NCBI RefSeq assembly: GCF_011067745.1 | Contig: NZ_JAAMPJ010000011.1 | Coordinates: forward strand, 180,646 to 244,645 | Direction: 5' to 3' | DNA from: Lentzea alba | GTDB taxonomy: Bacteria > Actinomycetota > Actinomycetes > Mycobacteriales > Pseudonocardiaceae | Length of the DNA stretch: 64,000 nt | Notes under the pieces: model-generated | The model's database searches: none | What the model saw: the letters and a program-made list of their open reading frames with translations, nothing else | Told to the model about the DNA's origin: nothing | Part shown: in pieces, positions 59,917-64,000 of the stretch | Numbering within the stretch: position 1 is the first letter of the stretch | Layout of the letters: the number at the start of each line of letters is the position of its first letter | Position numbers and translations under genes: made by a program

Positions 59917-61715
59917 ATCGTCTCGCCGCCTGCCGTGACGGCTTTGAAGTTCGCCGCGACCCACTCGCCGATCTCGCTGCTGCCGCCACCGGGTCCACCG
60001 CGTCCACCCTCGACGTAGTAGCGGACCTTGCCCTGCGCGACGAGTGCTTTGAACTCGTCGAGCGTGGGCGCGGGATCGCTGCCGTTCCAGCCGCCGATCG
60101 CGATCACCGGCCGTCCCGACGACAGCTGCAACGACGCCGCGCTCTGGGCACCGATCGTGGCGGCCGCCCACTGGGTGTCCGTGGCCTTCAACAACTGCAC
60201 GACCTCTGTGGATGACGTGCCCTCGCGCATGCCGCCGCCCTGCTGGCTGCGCGGCCCGGACAGCGGGATCGACCCGCTGTGCGTGGTGGCGGCGGTCGCG
60301 AACGCGTAACCGGAGGTGCCGAGCAACGCCGTCACCAGCAGTGTGGCGGCGACCCAGCGGCGCGCGTGCACCCCGAACACCAGCGCGAACACCGCGACCG
60401 CCGTGACGGCCAGCAGAACCCAGCGCAGCCAAGGCATCCAGGTGGGCGTGCGGTCGAGCAGGATGAAGCCCCAGACACCGGTCGCCGCGACCATCGCCGT
60501 CAACGCCATGCGCACCGGGAAATGCGCCCTGCCGCGCCACAACTCACGTCCGGCGACGCCCACGAGCGCGGCGATTCCGGGTGCCATGGCGACCGTGTAG
60601 TAGGGGTGCGTGATGCCGCTCATGAAGCTGAACACCAGACCGCTGACGACCGTCCAGCCACCCCAGATCACCAGCGCCGCACGGGTGCGGTCGGTCCTCG
60701 GCGCGCGGCGACTGAACCACAACCCGGCGATGAGCCCGATCAACGCCGCGGGCAGCAGCCACGAGATCTCCGGGCCCATGCTGGCGCCGAACAACCGGCC
60801 GATGCCCGTCGAGCCGCCGAAACCGATGTTCCCGTTGCCGCCCATGCCTCCGCCGCCGGGTCCACCGCCGGAGTTGCCGAAGATGCGGCCGAGGCCGTTG
60901 TAACCGATCGCCAGCTCCCACAACGAGTTGTTGGTCGACCCGCCGATGTACGGGCGGCTGTCCGCCGGCCACAGCTCGACCAGCGCGATGAACCACCCGG
61001 CCGACACGATCACGGCGAGACCGGCGCCGAGCAGGTGCATGAGCCTCCTGAGGGGCGAGGTCGGCGCGGCGATCAGGTAGGCCAGCGCGAGCGCGGGCAG
61101 CACCAGGAACGCCTGCAACATCTTGGTGAGGAACGCGAACCCGATCGCCGCGCCCGCGAGCGCCAGCCAGAGCGGGCTCGCCTTCTCCAGCGACCGCACC
61201 GTGCAGTACGCGGCCGCGACCATCAGCAGCACCAGCAACGCGTCCGGCAGGTTGAACCGGAACATCAGCGTGGCCACCGGGGTCAGCGCGAAGGCCGCTC
61301 CGGCGACCAAGGCGGCGACCGGACCGGACGTGCGCTTCACGGTCGCGTACAGCAGTCCTACCGCCGCGACGCCTTCGAGGGCCTGCGGGGCGAGCACGGT
61401 CCAGCTGGAGAAGCCGAACGCCTTGGCGAACAGCCCGCTCACCCACAGGAACGCGGGCGGCTTGTCGACGGTGATCGTGTTGCCGGGGTCGAGCGAGCCG
61501 AACAGCAACGCCTTCCAGCTCTGAGAAGCCGCCTGGGTCGCGGCCGCGTAGAACTCGTTGCCGTAGCCGGACGCGGTGAGGTTCCACAGGTACAGCACGG
61601 CGGTGCCGGCGAGCAGCCCGAGGAAAGCGATGCGGTGCAACGTCTTCGCGTTCACCTTCCGGCGCTCGGCCGGTGCCGGCGCGGCGGGCGGCGCGGGTGC
61701 GAGGGTGGCGGTCAT
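59892..61715 (-). CDS. GT39/PMT-like membrane glycosyltransferase, copy 1
   Basis: A 607-residue polytopic protein of the ArnT/PMT_2 superfamily. The first loop has NEFYAAATQAASQSWKALLF and NTITVDKPPAFLWVSG, with further helices across about 30-500 and an extracytoplasmic C-terminal domain (GSDPAPTLDEFKALVAQGKV). A glycine-rich insertion of about 25 residues lies in the mid-protein loop (GGGPGGGGMGGNGN, about 285-305). Polyprenyl-phosphate sugars are the expected donors; acceptor unknown. The ATG at 61715 overlaps the stop of copy 2 by four bases. Confidence 0.87.
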   Translation of the reverse strand: MTATLAPAPPAAPAPAERRKVNAKTLHRIAFLGLLAGTAVLYLWNLTASGYGNEFYAAATQAASQSWKALLFGSLDPGNTITVDKPPAFLWVSGLFAKAFGFSSWTVLAPQALEGVAAVGLLYATVKRTSGPVAALVAGAAFALTPVATLMFRFNLPDALLVLLMVAAAYCTVRSLEKASPLWLALAGAAIGFAFLTKMLQAFLVLPALALAYLIAAPTSPLRRLMHLLGAGLAVIVSAGWFIALVELWPADSRPYIGGSTNNSLWELAIGYNGLGRIFGNSGGGPGGGGMGGNGNIGFGGSTGIGRLFGASMGPEISWLLPAALIGLIAGLWFSRRAPRTDRTRAALVIWGGWTVVSGLVFSFMSGITHPYYTVAMAPGIAALVGVAGRELWRGRAHFPVRMALTAMVAATGVWGFILLDRTPTWMPWLRWVLLAVTAVAVFALVFGVHARRWVAATLLVTALLGTSGYAFATAATTHSGSIPLSGPRSQQGGGMREGTSSTEVVQLLKATDTQWAAATIGAQSAASLQLSSGRPVIAIGGWNGSDPAPTLDEFKALVAQGKVRYYVEGGRGGPGGGSSEIGEWVAANFKAVTAGGETIYDLTVTG

Positions 61716-63433
61716 GAGGCGTCCAGTTGGTAGAGGGTGGTACCGGCGACGGTGGTCGCGGTGTAGTTCTGGGCTACCCACGCGGCGATGTCGTGGGCGG
61801 CGTCGCTGCCGGTCTCGCCCTGCATCATCCGGCCGGCCGAGACGTAGTAGTGGATCTGTCCATTTCGGACCATCTCCTGGAACTCCTCCAGGGTCGGTGC
61901 GGGATCGGTGCCGTTGAAACCACCGAGCGCCATCACCGGCTCCCCGCTCGCGAGCTGCAGGCCCGCCGCGTTGTTGGAGCCGATCGTCGCCGCGGCCCAC
62001 CGGTAGTCGTCCGCGTTGTCCTGCAACAGGGTCACGACCTCGGCGTCCGGCGTCGTCGCGTCGAGCAGTCCGCCGCCCATACCGCCCATCCGTCCGCTCG
62101 ACGGGCCCGCGACCGGCAGCGCGCCGGTGTGCGGAACGGTCACCGTGGCGAAGGAGTACGTGGTGGGGCCGAGCAACGCGGCGACGAGCGCGACCGGGAT
62201 GGCCCAGCGCATCGACAGCACCAGGCCCACCGCCGCGATCAGGCCCGCCATCAGCGCCAGCAGGGCGACGGGCGTGGAGAAGGCGTTGATCAGCACGTAG
62301 CACTGCAGCGCGCTCAGTGCGACGGACCCCGAAAGCACCGCCGCCGCAACGGGTTCGCTCCGGCGCGCCCAGAGCTCCGTCGCCGCGATGCCGATGATCG
62401 CGGCGATCGCGGGAGCCAGCGCCACGGTGTAGTAGGAGTGGATGATCCCGTTCATGAAGCTGAACACCACGGCGGTGACGACGAGCCAGCCGCCCCACAA
62501 CGCGAGCGCGGTTCGGGCGCGGCCCTTCGTGAGCCACAGCGCGGCGATCAGCAGCACCAGCGCGGCGGGCAGCAGCCACGCGATCTGACTGCCCATCTCC
62601 GCGCCCAGCAGGCGGCTCCACCCGGCCGAACCCCAGCCGCGGCCACCACCGACGCTGCCGACCTCGTCACCGGTGAGCCGGCCGAGACCGTTGTAGCCCA
62701 ACGCCAGTTCGAGCACGCTGTTGGTCTGCGAGCCGCCGATGTACGGCCGGTCCGGCGTGAGCTCGACGGCGAGGATCCACCAGCCGCCCGCGATGATCAT
62801 CGCGCCTGTCGCGCCGAGCAGGTGCAGCAAGCGTTTGCCCGGAGAGGCTGGTGCGGCGATCAGGTAGATCAGCGCGAACGCGGGCAGCACCAGGAAGGCC
62901 TGCAGCATCTTCGTCAGGAACCCGAACCCGACGGCGACACCGGCGAGCGCGAGCCAGAACGGACTGGCCTTCTCGACCGCGCGGGTCACGCAGTACGTGC
63001 CCGCGATCAGCAGCAGCACCAGCAGCGCGTCCGGATTGTTGAAGCGGAACATCAGCACCGCGACCGGCGTCAGCGCGAGCACGGCGCCGGAGATCAGCGC
63101 GGCGGCAGGGGAGAACCAGCGACGGACCGTCGCGTACAACAGCCACACGCTGCCCACGCCCATCAACGCCTGCGGCACCAGGATGCTCCACGCGTTGACA
63201 CCGAACAGCTTGGCGGACAGGCCCATCACCCACACCGAGGCGGGCGTCTTGTCGACGGTGATCGCGTTCGAGGCGTCCGACGAACCGAAGAACCACGCCT
63301 TCCAGCTCTCGGCACCGGCCTGGGCGGCGGCGGAGTAGTAGGCGTTGGCCCAGCCCGAGTCCCCCAGCCGCCACAGGTACAGCGCGCCGGTCGCGATCAG
63401 CAGGACCGCCAGCGCCAGGCGTTCTCGTCTCAT
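61712..63433 (-). CDS. GT39/PMT-like membrane glycosyltransferase, copy 2
   Basis: A 573-residue paralogue of the downstream gene, with matching landmarks: NAYYSAAAQAGAESWKAWFF, AITVDKTPASVWVMGLSAK, VLMFRFNNPDALLVLLLIAG and RPYIGGSQTNSVLELALGYN, plus the same C-terminal domain (ALGGFNGTDPAPTLEEFQEM). The glycine-rich loop is shorter. The acidic residue usual in the first loop of PMT enzymes is Asn/Ala here, so donor use is uncertain. The pair is coupled by an ATGA overlap and probably cooperates. Start is an ATG at 63433. Confidence 0.87.
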   Translation of the reverse strand: MRRERLALAVLLIATGALYLWRLGDSGWANAYYSAAAQAGAESWKAWFFGSSDASNAITVDKTPASVWVMGLSAKLFGVNAWSILVPQALMGVGSVWLLYATVRRWFSPAAALISGAVLALTPVAVLMFRFNNPDALLVLLLIAGTYCVTRAVEKASPFWLALAGVAVGFGFLTKMLQAFLVLPAFALIYLIAAPASPGKRLLHLLGATGAMIIAGGWWILAVELTPDRPYIGGSQTNSVLELALGYNGLGRLTGDEVGSVGGGRGWGSAGWSRLLGAEMGSQIAWLLPAALVLLIAALWLTKGRARTALALWGGWLVVTAVVFSFMNGIIHSYYTVALAPAIAAIIGIAATELWARRSEPVAAAVLSGSVALSALQCYVLINAFSTPVALLALMAGLIAAVGLVLSMRWAIPVALVAALLGPTTYSFATVTVPHTGALPVAGPSSGRMGGMGGGLLDATTPDAEVVTLLQDNADDYRWAAATIGSNNAAGLQLASGEPVMALGGFNGTDPAPTLEEFQEMVRNGQIHYYVSAGRMMQGETGSDAAHDIAAWVAQNYTATTVAGTTLYQLDAS

Positions 63434-63451
63434 GGGGACGAGAATCGCGGC

Positions 63452-64000
63452 TCACCCTGGGTCGGTCGTGTGCTCTCGCTGTGAACGAGCTGTGTGGAGT
63501 GTGACGGTGAAGGTCGTGTGACCAGGCACGCTCGTCACCGACACGTCACCGTTGTGCGCGCCGACGACGGCGGACACGATCGACAACCCCAGCCCGGTGC
63601 TGCCGGCCGCCCGCGAGCGTGAGGAGTCCCCGCGCGCGAACCGTTCGAACACTTCCAGGCCGTGCGGGATGCCGGGGCCGTCGTCCGTGACGGTCAGGTC
63701 GACCCGTCCGTTGTGGACGGACAGCCCGGTCGTGACGGTGGTGCCCGGCGGCGTGTGGGTGCGGGCGTTGGACAGCAGGTTGCCGAGCACCTGGTGCAGC
63801 CGTTGCACGTCACCGGGAACGACCACGGGATCGCCCGGCAGCTGGAGTTTCCAGCTGTGGTCGGGGCCCGCGATCCGGGCGTCGCCGACGACGTCGAGCA
63901 CCAGCCGGGAGAGGTCGACGTCCTCACGCTCCAACGGACGGCCCGCGTCCAGCCGGGCCAGCAGCAACAGGTCCTCGACCAGCGAGGTCATCCGCAGCGC
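63452..64000 (-). CDS. Sensor histidine kinase, C-terminal part (partial)
   Basis: The window ends inside this gene. The visible part starts with the end of the HisKA dimerisation helix (MTSLVEDLLLLARLDAGRPL) and contains the full HATPase domain: N box VLGNLLSNARTHTPPG, G1 DDGPGIPHG, F box VFERFARGDSSR, G2 GSTGLGLSIV. The phosphorylated His, HAMP and sensor lie beyond 64000. It is co-directional with the GT39 pair, 18 bases upstream, and may regulate the same envelope process. Confidence 0.93.
   Translation of the reverse strand, partial: ALRMTSLVEDLLLLARLDAGRPLEREDVDLSRLVLDVVGDARIAGPDHSWKLQLPGDPVVVPGDVQRLHQVLGNLLSNARTHTPPGTTVTTGLSVHNGRVDLTVTDDGPGIPHGLEVFERFARGDSSRSRAAGSTGLGLSIVSAVVGAHNGDVSVTSVPGHTTFTVTLHTARSQREHTTDPG

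Overview
This window is chromosomal DNA from a high-GC actinobacterium. GTG and TTG starts are frequent, 4-base GTGA/ATGA gene overlaps are common, and the gene families (XRE plus DUF397 pair, DUF222/HNH '13E12' nuclease, Rv2578c-type radical SAM protein, DUF4082 protein, several family S8 proteases) fit the Pseudonocardiales, for example a Lentzea- or Saccharothrix-like organism. The genus cannot be fixed from the sequence alone. No tRNA, rRNA, CRISPR array, insertion sequence or prophage was seen, and no stretch longer than about 280 bases lacks a gene.

Layout. 1-8 kb: a truncated GNAT gene, a RibD/DHFR-like reductase, two CNNM/CBS membrane proteins, and a LacI regulator facing a three-gene catabolic operon (Gfo/Idh/MocA dehydrogenase, DUF993 aldolase-like protein, TIM-barrel isomerase). 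Two perfect palindromes lie at that operon's promoter. 8-14 kb: mixed small genes (beta-lactamase-fold hydrolase, SDR, MarR with a large inverted-repeat operator and a secreted propeller protein, S1-domain protein, hydrolase, cupin, GGDEF protein). 14.4-36.4 kb: a housekeeping backbone in the same order as in Mycobacterium tuberculosis, ruvC-ruvA-ruvB-yajC-secD-secF-apt-(insertion)-rel-cyclophilin-MBL-hisS-...-Rv2578c homologue. aspS at 55.1 kb continues that order. Between apt and rel sits a 3.5 kb accessory insertion holding a frameshifted relic, two small membrane proteins, a frameshifted HNH nuclease and an XRE/DUF397 pair. 30-34 kb adds a spermidine-synthase-like protein, DUF1304 and YibE/F membrane proteins, and a pnuC-nadR nicotinamide riboside salvage pair.

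36.5-54.5 kb is accessory: a very large DUF4082/polysaccharide-deacetylase-like protein, a TetR-led operon of tightly overlapping genes (TIGR03084, split AtuA, acyl-CoA dehydrogenase, acyl-CoA carboxylase beta and alpha, second acyl-CoA dehydrogenase) resembling the M. tuberculosis fadE12-accA2-accD2-fadE13-Rv0976c cluster, and three tandem secreted S8 proteases beside an unusual XRE-type regulator. 55-64 kb: aspS, a DUF389 protein, a phosphotransferase-fold protein lacking its expected catalytic Asp, an SGNH hydrolase, two overlapping GT39-type membrane glycosyltransferases and the 3' end of a sensor kinase.

Regulation visible in the sequence includes three LexA (SOS) boxes: at ruvC, at the HNH gene start codon, and between pnuC and the radical SAM gene. 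This ties DNA repair, the nuclease relic and the intein-bearing radical SAM protein into one DNA-damage response. The most notable items are the intein inserted exactly at an iron-sulfur cluster cysteine, the DUF993 operon of unknown substrate, and a tandem protease copy that has lost its oxyanion-hole Asn.
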